Shown: positions 40,990 through 51,426 of the stretch, in pieces
Layout: each line of letters opens with the position of its first letter
How positions within the stretch are numbered: position 1 is the first letter of the stretch
Assembly (NCBI RefSeq): GCF_002105155.1
Contig: NW_019028993.1
Span: forward strand, 496,001 to 560,000
Direction: 5' to 3'
Length of the DNA: 64,000 nucleotides
DNA from: Lobosporangium transversale
Lineage: Eukaryota; Mortierellomycota; Mortierellomycetes; Mortierellales; Mortierellaceae
Made by a program: the position numbers and the translations under genes
The notes under the pieces: generated by a model
The model's input: only the letters and a program-made list of their open reading frames with translations
The model's database searches: none
Told to the model about the DNA's origin: nothing

Positions 40990-41470
40990 TGTGATGCGTC
41001 CTCAAAAAAAAAAAAAAAAGGAAAGGAAAGAAAACAAGAAAGAAAACAAGAAAGAAAGAAAGACAATAAAGGTCAATGGGTAATACCACGTAAGATATTG
41101 TTTGAGTGGGGAGAAAAGAGTAAAGTGAACTGAAGCAAAGTAAAGAATAACAAGAAATGGAATGGAAACTTGAAGAAAAAAAGAATGAATTGTGTGGACT
41201 CCTTGAAATGAATACATGCAATATTGTTTAATAATGTGGAAATATTACCGAAACGCATGGAAATGTAGTCACGTTAGAATTGGTGACTGTTACATGTCAC
41301 ACGTACATAGTATGTACGAATAAACAATAAAGGGGAAATGTACATGTAAACAGTTTTTTTTTTTTTTTTGTACTCACACCTTCACTTCCCTCCTTCCATT
41401 CCCCTTCCCTTCCCTTCCCTTCCCTTCCCTTCCTGTTCCTCCTCTCTTCCTTGCACAAACCCATCCTACA
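40990..41470. promoter_or_regulatory. 481-bp bidirectional promoter, J-protein / DEAD-box helicase
   Basis: Both genes start outward from this interval. It contains an inverted CCAAT box (ATTGG, 41279-41283), an STRE-like AGGGG at 41331-41335, a 15-nt T-tract near 41355-41369, and a TTCCC repeat just upstream of the helicase ATG. A J-protein and a ribosome-biogenesis helicase sharing one promoter suggests coupled control; this is inference. Confidence 0.6.
41399..41433. repeat. Pentanucleotide (CCCTT)n repeat
   Basis: Six tandem CCCTT units within the pyrimidine-rich 5' flank of the DEAD-box gene, ending about 40 bp before its ATG. Confidence 0.85.
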
Positions 41471-43320
41471 ATGCCATCAACAGTTGCTGAGGAAGCTCTT
41501 AAGGCGAGTAAGAAGAGCAAGAAGGAAAAGTCCATCGCAATGGATATTGATGACGATTCTACAACAGTTGTGAACAAAAAGGAAAAGAAGAACAAGAAGG
41601 AGAAAAAGGATAAGAAAGAAAAGAAAGAGAAGAAGGAGAAGAAGGAGAAGAAACGCAAGGCTTCAGATGAGGAGGAAGGAGTATCCAAGGATGAGGACTC
41701 TGCAGATGAACCGGTCATTAAGAAGCTCAAAGCTATTGAAGTAGATGTGGCCTCGCCCCTGAAAGCAACTGTCATCTCTGGAATCGAGCCTACTGCCAGC
41801 GGGCTCATCAAGGCCTTCTATAACCCTACAACTAACAAGACAACCAAAGAACAGGCTCGTGAGTTTTACAAGGAGAACATTATTGAGGTCTCTGGCGACC
41901 AAGAGTTTTTACCTGTTCTCAAGTTTGACGAGGCTGGTTTCAAACCAGAGATGTTGGAAGTCACGAAGGCATTTAAATCACCCAGCCCAATTCAAGCTGC
42001 CTGCTGGCCCATCATCCTTTCTGGCCGAGATGTTATTGGTATTGCTGAAACTGGGTAAGAATCTATTTTTTTTTCTTTTTTTCTTTTTCCACTTTGAAAG
42101 CTACAAAGAGATATTCTCCTATTTTGATAGCTTTTTGTGCAAGATGAAACTCTTATTGAGCTTATTGATCTTATTGACATCCTATTCTTTATGTTTGTGT
42201 GTCATTGGTACATAGTTCCGGAAAAACTCTTGCATTTACTCTGCCAGCATTGATGCACATCCGTGGACAAAAAGATTTCAACATCAAGCCCAAGGCTCCC
42301 ACTGTCCTCGTTATTTCTCCTACCCGTGAGTTGGCGATGCAGACCCAGGAACAATGCGTTGCTGCTGGAAAAGCCTCAGGTATCAAGAGTGTGTGTATCT
42401 ATGGAGGTGTTTCTAAGGATGATCAACGTCGTGCTATTCGCCAAGGTGTTCACATCATTGTCGCTACTCCTGGACGTCTCTTGGATTTGTTGGAGGATGG
42501 AAGCTGCAATATCGACGCTGTTTCATACTTGGTTTTGGACGAAGCAGATCGTATGTTGGACACTGGGTTTGAGGAGGCTATTCGTTCCATCTTGCGTAAG
42601 ACCCGCAAGGACCGTCAGACGGCCATGTTCAGTGCTACCTGGCCTGAATCGGTCAGAAAGCTAGCTCATGACTTTTTGGATCACCCTATCAAGGTCACGA
42701 TCGGATCTCCTGACTTGGGTGCTTCCTCAAATGTTACTCAAATAGTGGAGGTCTTGGATGATCCCCGCAACAAGGAGCGTCGACTCCTCGAGCTATTGAA
42801 GGAGTATCACAAGACTCGTAAGAACCGCATTTTGATCTTTGCCCTTTACAAGAAGGAGGCTGATCGCATCGAGCAAGCATTACAAAGAGCCGGGTATAAA
42901 GTGGGTGGCATTCACGGAGACAAGAACCAACATACCCGCTCCGCTGCCCTGGAGGCCTTTAAGAATGGATCGATTCCTCTGCTAGTTGCCACGGATGTTG
43001 CAGCTCGTGGTATTGATATCGCTGGCATCACACATGTTATCAACGTGACTTTCCCATTGACAATAGAAGACTATGTCCATCGCATTGGACGTACTGGACG
43101 TGGTGGACAGACAGGTGTAGCACACACATTTTTCACACTAAATGAAAAGGGTCTTAGCGGAGCTCTGATCAATGTACTCAACGACGCAGGCGTCAAGATC
43201 CCAGATGAACTCCGCAAGTTTGGTGGTACGGTCAAAAAGAAGGCTCATTCAGTTTATGGCGACCACTTCAAGGACCTTGGTGGTGAGGTCAAACAGCCCA
43301 CCAAGATCCGTTTTGAATAA
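41471..43320 (+). CDS. DBP3: Dbp3-type DEAD-box ATP-dependent RNA helicase
   Basis: Nucleolar helicase; yeast Dbp3 helps pre-rRNA processing for the large subunit. Exons 41471-42054 and 42216-43320 give 562 aa (yeast Dbp3 is about 520). A Lys/Glu-rich N-terminus (residues 12-70) is typical of nucleolar members. Motifs in order are the Q motif (FKSPSPIQAACWP), motif I GSGKT (195-199), PTREL, GG, TPGR, DEAD (303-306), SAT (334-336), ARGID and HRIGRTGR (from 483). The C-terminus VYGDHFKDLGG resembles Dbp3 proteins. The only intron splits the first Gly codon of GSGKT (GG|T), so retained transcripts would lack helicase function. Dbp2/DDX5 is a related alternative, but there is no RGG tail. Confidence 0.93.
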
Positions 43321-44089
43321 TCTGACCAACAAGTTGACTTTGAACATTAGATTATGGCATTTGTTTTTTCTTTCATTTCTTATTACTTTCTGTAACCATA
43401 TCATGTCATATAATATAAATATATATATTTGCTTAGCATATATTTTCCTTGTTTATTAATCGCTCCGTCATTTTGATTATTTGGGCAGTCAAACAGCACC
43501 GCCACAGCCTGTGTGGCTAAAAATAACCCCAAAAGCGCACAGTTGTGCATTCATGATTCTGACCCATTCTCTCTGCCAGGAGTACAAATAAAAAAAATAA
43601 AAAAAAATAAGAGCATGAAGAAAGTTGCTCGTTCTTTTTTTTTCTTTACCCTCCAATCTTTTTCTCCCTTTCTTTCTTTCTCACACTCGTTTATTTTTCG
43701 CTGTTAAACCACCCTTTAATCCTTCTCGTTTCCCTTCCTCCCTTCCTCCATCGAACGCGCAGAAAGGAATAAGGTAAAAATAACAGAAACTTTAACCAGG
43801 CCGAAGAAAAAGGAAAAGGATCCTCACTCCTCTCATTTTCTCTTTTTCTTTTCTTTCTTCTCTTTCTGTTTTGAATCTCAACTGCTCTCAATCATTCATT
43901 TACCCGCTTTGCTCTTTTTTTTTCTTCTTTCTTTCTTTCTTTCTTTCTTTCTTTTACAGGGCCATCACACATCTCTCTTTTTCTCTCTCTCTCTTTCTCT
44001 TTTTTTTTTTTTTTCTTTTCTTTTCTTTTCTTTCTTTTCAAACACGCATACACAAATAGCTCTCTCTCTCTCTTAGATTTCCACAATAA
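43321..44089. other. Intergenic region, promoter of the Hsp70-like gene
   Basis: No gene is seen. The right half is composed of CTTT-type repeats (43928-43954) and T/CTTTT runs (44000-44038) leading into the ATG at 44090. No clear heat-shock element (nGAAn arrays) was visible, although the downstream gene is an Hsp70 relative. Confidence 0.5.
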
Positions 44090-46860
44090 ATGGCTGCCAA
44101 CGGCGACGTTCCTCCTCATATCGCTCAACAGCGTCAGCTGTACCATGCAGCCCTTCAGAAGCAAAACGGAGGTGGTGGATATTCGCCTTCTGCTACCAAT
44201 GTAAACGCCTATAGTGGCTACGCACAACAACCTCCACAGAACCAACAGGGATATTATCAGCAACAAGATCCCTATGGCGGCCAACAATATCATCAGCAAT
44301 ACCAGCAACAACAGCAGCCATATGACCAATATGGTGGCCAGCAGCAACAGTATTACCAGCAGCAGCAGCAATACCAACAGTATCAGGACCCACAACACCA
44401 ACAGTATCAACAACCGCCGTACCAACAGCATCAGCAACAACAGCATCAGCAATCACCTGTTGGAGTCCCTGCCACGGTCTCAATTCAGCCTCTCTCTTAC
44501 AACAGGAACAGCAGCGGCAGTGCTACTGCTGCCCAACAACAGCAATCACCACCACAACAGCAACAACAACAACAACATCCTGCTGTTCCTACCCAGACAC
44601 AGATCCGACCTCCTGCTCCCACTTTGGGTGGTGAATATCCTCTTCTGGTCGCTATTGATTTTGGTAAGTCTTAAACGTCCAAAGAATTCACACGTTATCA
44701 AAAAAAAAAAAAAAAAAGGACCTGTGTCTAATATATAACACTTAATAATAGGAACAACATTCTCGGGAGTGGCATATGCATTCAAATCGAATGGAGATGT
44801 TATTGAGATGACTACATGGTAATTTGTCATTATTAATCTGTCAGCGAAATGATGATTGTTCATTGGCCTTCTTTTTCCTTCTATTTGACCAAGAGCGTGG
44901 GCGGTATTCTTGTTGTTGACTCAGCCCTTGCTCCTGAATTTCAAGCATTGGTGTGTGTGTGCACTGAATGTGTGTTGTGTGTGCAGTGTGTGTGTTTAGT
45001 TTTGGGCTGTGTGGGCATCTATTTGACATTTATTTGCCCCTCTCTCTCTTTTTTTTTTTTTTTTTTTTTTCGGAGTATATCGACTTAGCTGATGAGCCTA
45101 GACTGATTAGTTGTTTTTTTCGCTTATTTGTTCTTAACACTAGGCCTCAGCAGGCTAACTTGTACGGAAAAGTACCGACTGTGAGTGCATACAGTAAAGA
45201 GAATGACAAGATGCATTCATGGGGTTATGCAGCCAAGGCAGCCATGTTGACGCCTGCTAGTCGCAACCTGGATCTCCTTCAAAAGTTCAAGTTGTTCCTT
45301 GATAATGATTTGGCACCTTATCTGCCACCTTTACCCAGGACTATCAACCCTCAGAACGCCATCAGCGATTATTTGCGAGCACTCCACACTCATGCCATCG
45401 GTGAAATCTTCAAGAACACAGCTGGAGGCGTGGTCTTTGACCAGTCCCATATTCAATACTGTCTTACAGTCCCTGCCATGTGGACAGACGCTGCCAAGGG
45501 TGTGATGCGTCAAACAGCTATTCAGGCAGGATTGATTCAACCCAGCGATCCAGCTCACCGTCTGCTCTTGGTATCGGAACCCGAAGCTGCAGCCATGTAT
45601 TGTGAAAAGAAATGTGAGCAGTTCAATTTGCGTCATGGAGACCGATTCATGATTTGCGATGCTGGAGGTAATTTTTTTTTTTTTTTTCACATACACAAAA
45701 CATATACACTTGTACACATACACAGAAGCTTTGTTTACTTTGTTTCTTGTATGTACAAATGTTGCACATGTAAACTTGTATAATTGATTTCATTGATTTC
45801 ATCAAACTCAAACCCTCTTTTTCTGCATGCATCTTCCATTTTTTTTTTTTTTTTTTTTTTTTTCATATTAGGTGGTACGGTTGATTTGATTGTCTTTCAG
45901 GTTGATTATAGTACGGGATCGCGTCGCTTAGTGGAGGTCACCCGTGGATCAGGTGCCAGCTGTGGATCAGGGTTCTTGGATGAAAACTTCTCAATGTTGG
46001 TCCGTCAAAAGTTGCAGCGGTACGACCTACAACCCAAGGCATGGGCTCAGATTATGGAAGAGTTTGTGTTCATGCATAAGCCCCAATTTGATGGTGATGA
46101 CGATGCGTTCATTTCGATGCCAGCATCTGTTGCCAACTTGGTGGATTTGGAAATGAGACTCGAGGATGGTCTGTTGGCGATTTCAGCACAGGAGATGCGA
46201 GAGTTGGTCTTTGACCCCGTTGTGAATCAGGTCCTGGGTCTGATTGATGGACAACTAAACCAATCACAGCAGTGCTCTGCCATCTTCTTGGTCGGTGGTT
46301 TTGGTTCTTCGCCATACTTGCATAAGCGTGTTCAGCAAGAGTTTGAGAATCGTGTACCCTTGATTCGTTACCCTCCACGTCCAGATCTGGCTGTGGTTCG
46401 TGGTGCGGTCTACCATGGATTGACCCACCAGCCCGTCCAGGCTCGTGTGGCCCGTCGTTGGTATGGTGTCGACACCACACGCCCTTACAAGGCAGGCGAT
46501 CCTGTAGAGAAAAAATATATGCAGGATGGCAAGTATCGTGTCCGAGACGGATTCTCGGTTTTTGTTCGCCCAGGTCAGTCGATTGGTGTGGATGAATGTA
46601 TTAGTAAAAAATACATCACTCACAAGTACCCAGAGCCATTGTCATCACCATTGTATGTCTACAATGGAGAGGATCAACCAGAGTTTGTGGATTCGCCTGG
46701 AGTCCAAAAGCTGTGTGACTTTACGATCCCATTGCCCCATATGCCTGGTGCTGCACCTGGAACGCCTGTTATTTTCACATTGAGGATGTATTTTGGATTG
46801 ACGGAGCTGAGGGCGGAGGCAGAATTCCAGTCAGGAGAGGTTATTTCCACTTTGTGTCAG

Positions 46861-46866
<6 letters not shown>
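44090..46866 (+). CDS. HSPA12-like Hsp70 ATPase with prion-like Gln/Tyr-rich N-terminus
   Basis: Exons 44090-44663, 44752-44818, 45144-45667 and 45872-46866 give 719 aa. Residues about 40-170 are Gln/Tyr/Pro-rich (repeated YQQ, QQQQ blocks), a typical prion-like or condensate-forming composition. The actin/Hsp70 ATPase domain follows: phosphate-1 AIDFGTTFSGVAYAF (Asp190), phosphate-2 CDAGGGTVDL (386-394) and adenosine motif FLVGGFGSSPYLHKRV (about 525). Like human HSPA12A/B it lacks a recognisable Hsp70 substrate-binding domain and an EEVD tail; the C-terminal ~150 residues are of unknown fold. The role in the cell is unknown; chaperone-like or signalling ATPase is inferred. Three introns each interrupt Gly or Trp codons, two of them within the phosphate motifs. 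The stop codon TAA runs directly into a 28-nt A-tract. It lies near a J-protein gene and a cyclophilin gene. Confidence 0.93.

Positions 46867-46892
<26 letters not shown>
46865..46892 (+). repeat. 28-nt A-tract starting inside a stop codon
   Basis: The TAA stop of the Hsp70-like gene (46864-46866) is continuous with 26 further A residues, so the start of the 3' UTR is an encoded poly(A). The rest of the convergent interval to 47264 is AT-rich and holds no gene. Confidence 0.9.
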
Positions 46893-46896
<4 letters not shown>

Positions 46897-47264
46897 GAGT
46901 TGCATTTAATTAGTAGTACAGACAAACATTCACTTGAAATTGTAACAACAATAATAAAATTAAATAACCGCAATAAGCTTTCTCATTTCTTAATTGTTCA
47001 TGAGAATTATGAACCATTCATACTAGCCAATAACAATGTAAATGACGATGCAATTATTGAGGTCGAATTGTCTATTGGCAACACTTGATGGGGAATTATA
47101 TGAACAAATGTTGTTCAAATATATTTTATTAACATCGAAGCGAAACATGGTATATTTGGGAAAGACAAACAAACTATGCAAATGTGTGAATATGTTTGTG
47201 ATTTGGTTGGAATGTACTCTTTTTTATGTTGTTGTTGATGCTGTTGCTGTCATTGCTGCTGCAG

Positions 47265-48306
47265 TTATAACTCCAGACGTCCACATCCAATAATGGTTAT
47301 AGCCTGGATAGGTCGCTCCTCATTATCGGTTGGGATCTTGTTCAATTTGTCCAGCAATGCAAATCCATCGACGCCTGTTCCACCTATGCTGCTTTTTCTG
47401 GTACTGCCATTGGCGCCGCTACTACCATAGTCATTGCCTTGAGTTGTCCCTGCTGCAGCCTCAGTCGTTACATCTTCTACAACTTCTCCAAATGCCACAT
47501 AATTTCCTTCCAAAGCCTTTATCCATCTAGGTCCTTCTCCAATTGTCAAAAAGAATTGTGACCCATTTGAATTCTTGCCTCGGTTCGCCATGGCCAAGAC
47601 ACCTGCCTTCTTGAAGACTCCTTTTCGAAGACCATGGCGTTCATCTGCAAAAGGTTTTGGGTTTTCGACCGAAGGGAAACTTGAAAAGCCACCGCTGCCA
47701 TCATTCTTGGTGAAATCACCTCCCTGGATGATATGGTCCTTGATGAGACGGAAGAATCGAGTGTGGACATATGTAGCCTCATGGACCTTGTTTGTGTAGG
47801 TTGATTCCACAAAATTGAGGAAGTTCTGAGTAGTCTTAGGACAGCCTTCATGATCCAATTTGATGATCAAACGACCACCGGGTAAAGGTGCAGGTTCGTT
47901 CAAGGTAATGGAGCCGCCTTGAGTCAATACTGGGTTAGAATCATAAATCTCTTGAAGGTTTTGTTTATCTTCAAATCCAAGTTCTTCCAAAGTCATTCCA
48001 GCGTAGCCGTATAGGGAGCCATGTGTGGCAAAGAAGGCCTGTCCACGGCGATAGCTTTATTTATTTTGATTTGTATGTTTTTTAACGTAGTTTGAAAAAA
48101 AAAAAAAAAATGAAGAGAAAGGCACAGATGGGACATAGAATATTAATACACGTATGATATAACATTAATATGGACAAGAGCCAAACATCATAAAAAACAT
48201 ACAGATCCCATGAAGTAGCCTTGTATTCTTGATCACCAATCTCAATGTCAAGATAGACAAAGACATCTCCGCTGTTATTAGATGCAGTTGAATTATTGTT
48301 GGCCAT
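47265..48306 (-). CDS. Divergent cyclophilin-type peptidyl-prolyl isomerase
   Basis: Catalyses proline cis-trans isomerisation. Exons 48306-48203 and 48054-47265 give 297 aa. The start MANNNSTAS is followed by a strand VFVYLDIEIGD, then about 60 extra residues (WDLYRRGQAFFATHGS...EELGFED) before GGRLIIKLDHEGCPKTTQNFLNF resumes the fold. Active-site features are FFRLIKDHIIQGGDF with the catalytic Arg and GVLAMANRGKNSNGSQFFLT. At the position of the cyclosporin-contacting Trp the sequence reads Ala (IKALEGNYVAFG), so drug sensitivity may be low. A Gly/Ser insert (about 30 residues) precedes the C-terminal strand AITIIGCGRL. It has no signal peptide and is probably cytosolic or nuclear. It is convergent with the Hsp70-like gene, and an STRE-like palindrome lies about 160 bp upstream. 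Confidence 0.9.
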
Positions 48307-48464
48307 TTTTGAGACAGATCCTGCTGAAAATGTAACTGAATGAGAATGGGAATGAGAGAATGATGATTTAAATGAAAAATTATAAAAAAACATTAAATAC
48401 TCGAGATTGTAACACTTGCCTGCTGACTGAGGTCATTTTCATTTAAAATGTCTCAGTTTCATAA

Positions 48465-48477
48465 CCCCTGAAAGGGG
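48465..48477. promoter_or_regulatory. STRE-like palindrome CCCCT-GAA-AGGGG
   Basis: Two inverted STRE cores (CCCCT and AGGGG) separated by 3 bp lie about 160 bp upstream of the cyclophilin start codon. The arrangement suits a factor with two AGGGG-binding finger pairs, such as the two encoded in this window. Confidence 0.45.
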
Positions 48478-48933
48478 GAGATTCAAAGCAACATCGCATT
48501 ATCGTGGATGACTTTTTGCGTCAAAAGACATGTTTGGATACAGCAAGATGCTGAGCTTATTTTAAACATCCATCATCACTCAGGGGACAATGAATAACGG
48601 AATATCACAACAACAATGACTTCTGACATCTATGGACACCATATTAAGTCGTCCCTTCTTAGTGTGCTTCGATCATTTTGAACCGAGACTCTAATTAAAT
48701 TATGGAGCCGATCAAAAAAGCGCGGTATGATGTAGTGTGGCGTAGCGTGGCACTTAAACAATTCATAATTACAGTCAGAATCGCCATTAATTGCGGAAAA
48801 TAATCTGGAAATAGCACTGGAAGATGAGGCAATCATGCCTGCTAATATAAACATTGTAGCACCCTGTCAATTCCAAAACAACAAAAAAACCGTAAGCTCT
48901 TTAGTTCGCTTCGCACTTTTCCTCCTTTTCTTT

Positions 48934-48970
<37 letters not shown>

Positions 48971-49339
48971 GTGCATGCATATATCATTGCCATTTATGTC
49001 AAAAGGACCATTTGTTTGAGTCTAGGTCTAGCCTCATTTCTATTTCACAAAAGTCACCAATGTCTTCCTTCTCCCACCCTTCGCTCGTATATCCTTGTAT
49101 TTCTAAACGTGTAATACAGAACATGAGCGAGATGTGTGATTTTTATTTAATAAACCGTCCATTGCCCCTCCTCCTCCCCTCTTTCTGACATCAACATCAT
49201 TTTATCCACTTCAAATGTTTGCGTGCTAATCGATAAGGTAGATTCTTGTTACAATGGTCGTACAACAATAATGCCCTTTTGCTTTGGCGTAATTGTTTTA
49301 CTATTGTGGCATGTGAAGTGATCGTTTGACGCGCGCCTG

Positions 49340-49358
49340 TCACGTGATTTTCCCCCCT
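49340..49358. promoter_or_regulatory. E-box TCACGTGA with adjacent CCCCT
   Basis: The palindrome TCACGTGA (49340-49347) is a strong bHLH/bZIP-type site, and CCCCT follows at 49354-49358. Both lie 80-98 bp before the ATG at 49438, a typical activator-site position. Confidence 0.5.
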
Positions 49359-49437
49359 ACACTTTCATACAACAAATGAAATGCCCACTTTCATTACAAT
49401 CAATGGAACAAAACTAGAAAAAAAAAAAAAAAAAAAA

Positions 49438-50613
49438 ATGTCAAGGATCTATACCTTGGGAATACGAGTTTTCTCAAGGCTCAGCAACAGAGCACCAACA
49501 CCACTGTCATCTTTGAATGAGGGAGCGTCATTTACTAGAATGAATCATGTTGCTAATTCCAACTCATTCCCCTTTTTCCTTCGCGGCAATAAACCAAGTA
49601 TCAACCAGTTTTCAAAGATCCACACGATAGCAATGCCATGCTATCACCATCATTCAAGGCAGTTTTCTACTCAGCCATCCATTCTATCTTCCCAAATACC
49701 TCCGTCTTCTCCATCCCCATCACTATCAACAGATATTTTGAATTATCAGAAACTTTGCACCCCTGATCATCTTGCTGCAACACACTTTGATCTCTCTCGA
49801 ATCAAAGATCCTAAAGAACGAAGTCAGATCTTGCAGGACTTCATCCTTGTACCTGATTATCTTTCTTCAACAGAACATGATATGCTTGTCGATGCCGCCG
49901 TCAGGAAATTGAAGCGCGCTCTTGGCAAACAGATTCGATATGAGGATGGACATTTCGATGGCGTCATTACTCGATACCGTGAATGCTCGGCCTCAGAATG
50001 GGGTAGTAGTGGAGGCGCAGGCCCAGGTGAAGATGCACTCTCATCAACATCAACTTCAGCGATGGCTCGTCCCGAGAGAACGACCCCTCTTGAAATTATG
50101 CAATCTATCAAACGCGAGTTCTTTCCTCTACACTGGCATTGGGTCTCGCCACACATCTTGGAGCTCGAGTCTGAAAAGGGTGGGATCAAACCCCATGTGG
50201 ATCACTTAGATGCTTCTGGAGAAGTCGTTGCTGGACTCTGTTTGGGTTCAGATGCTGTGATGGAGTTGATCCATGAATCCGACCCACATCACAAAACTTT
50301 CAGAGTCCTTTTACCTAAACGGTGTTTTTATTTCCAGCGGGGCCAGGTTCGATATCACTACAAACATGGCATCCCAATCGACCCACAGGACCATGCATTC
50401 AAGGGTAAGATCATTCCCAAGGAGAGACGGATTTCTATCATGCTTAGGGTAAGAAATAAAAATAAAAATAAAAATAAAATAAAAAAAAGTTGTCAATTTT
50501 TTTTTTTTTTTACTAACTCATGAGGCAATTTTCGGTTGCATTTGTTACGTTTGTTACATTTATAGAACGCTTTGGAGTCATCACCATCACACTCAGATAA
50601 ATATAAAATGTAA
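49438..50613 (+). CDS. ALKBH7: ALKBH7-like mitochondrial Fe(II)/2-oxoglutarate dioxygenase
   Basis: AlkB-family oxygenase; animal ALKBH7 acts in the mitochondrial matrix on tRNA modification and in necrotic cell-death control. Exons 49438-50448 and 50566-50613 give 352 aa. The N-terminus (MSRIYTLGIRVFSRLSNR) is basic and amphipathic, fitting a mitochondrial presequence. Iron ligands are His253 and Asp255 in KPHVDHLD and His310 in YHYKHGI; Arg331 in RRISIML fits the 2-oxoglutarate site. The spacing KPHVDxxxxxGEVVAGLCL...VMELIHE follows ALKBH7 rather than other ALKBH members. An upstream in-frame ATG (49381) would add 19 residues with a Lys run encoded by an A-tract and would spoil the presequence, so Met 49438 was preferred. 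Exon 2 encodes only 15 residues. Confidence 0.92.
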
Positions 50614-51426
50614 TAAATAATTGGTATCGTTGACGCGATGTGGGCTTTCTCTAATAAAAGGTCAATAGACAGGAAGCACTGCAACCGTATAAATATATTG
50701 ATGTGTCTATAACTGTTATTGTCATTGGATTGTAGTTGGATGTCACGTCCAAAAAGTTACACTGACCTACAGTGGTGACCTTCTTTTTTGATGACCGTAT
50801 GGGCTGTTGGGCCAGAGCCTTGAGAAGCCGAGCTCAACCAAAGCAGGGATCACTACTGATAATACCCATGTGTGATACTGCCAAAAAAGGAAAGTGATTA
50901 AGGAGGCGTCATGAAAGTCGAGTTCGCTGGAGCGACAAGGGCCGAACTCAATCACCAGACTAGGAATACTTTTCAGATCGACTTTAAAGACACGAAAAAA
51001 ATATTTTTTCCATACATACACTCCAATACCCTACATATAATACAAAGCTTATCGCGGAGAGGAGAGGATGAGAAACATGAGAACGACAAGAGGGGATGGT
51101 GGATGCGTCAAAAGACTATCTTTCTTGTACATTGCTCGTTTTATTTAAGTTTATTTTATTTTTATTTTTTTGAAAAGTGCAAAACAAAGGTTCAATAACA
51201 ATTCCTATAAGATGCAAGTGATATTAGACATGCCCAAGCTTCCATTCTCTAGATTGACGAGCCTGATGAATAGTGTAATTTTTTATTATCTGCGTGGGAA
51301 AGGGCGAGAGGTGGTAATACAAAGATATGTGCAAACGATGGATAGAAAAAAAAAAAAAAAAAAAAAAGCAAGTAAACTATATGTAGAAAAAGAAAGATCG
51401 GCGTCATAATAAAATCCCAAGCCGAC
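50614..51426. other. Convergent intergenic region with transposon-end-like motif
   Basis: No intact gene is seen. TACAGTGG at 50768-50775 resembles the outer end of Tc1/mariner-pogo elements, and a minus-strand open frame at 50767-51021 runs inward to it without recognisable transposase motifs. Inverted GAGTTCG/CGAACTC arms lie near 50918-50948, and an A-tract near 51345-51366. Confidence 0.4.

Larger units (their letters stand above)
48307..49437. promoter_or_regulatory. Divergent intergenic region, cyclophilin / ALKBH7-like genes
   Basis: No gene is supported. The region contains the STRE-like palindrome at 48465-48477, a 28-nt T-tract near 48938-48966, and a CACGTG E-box with adjacent CCCCT (49340-49358) just before the ALKBH7-like gene. 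Confidence 0.55.

Noticed and set aside
43892-44452. 186-aa Leu-rich minus-strand frame
   Set aside because: It is antisense to the Gln-repeat exon of the Hsp70-like gene; CAG/CAA repeats read in antisense give Leu/Val runs that mimic a membrane protein.
50767-51021. 84-aa minus-strand frame between the ALKBH7-like and MDC1-like genes
   Set aside because: It looks superficially protein-like and ends at a TACAGTGG motif, but no transposase signature (DDE/DDD, HTH) is visible.
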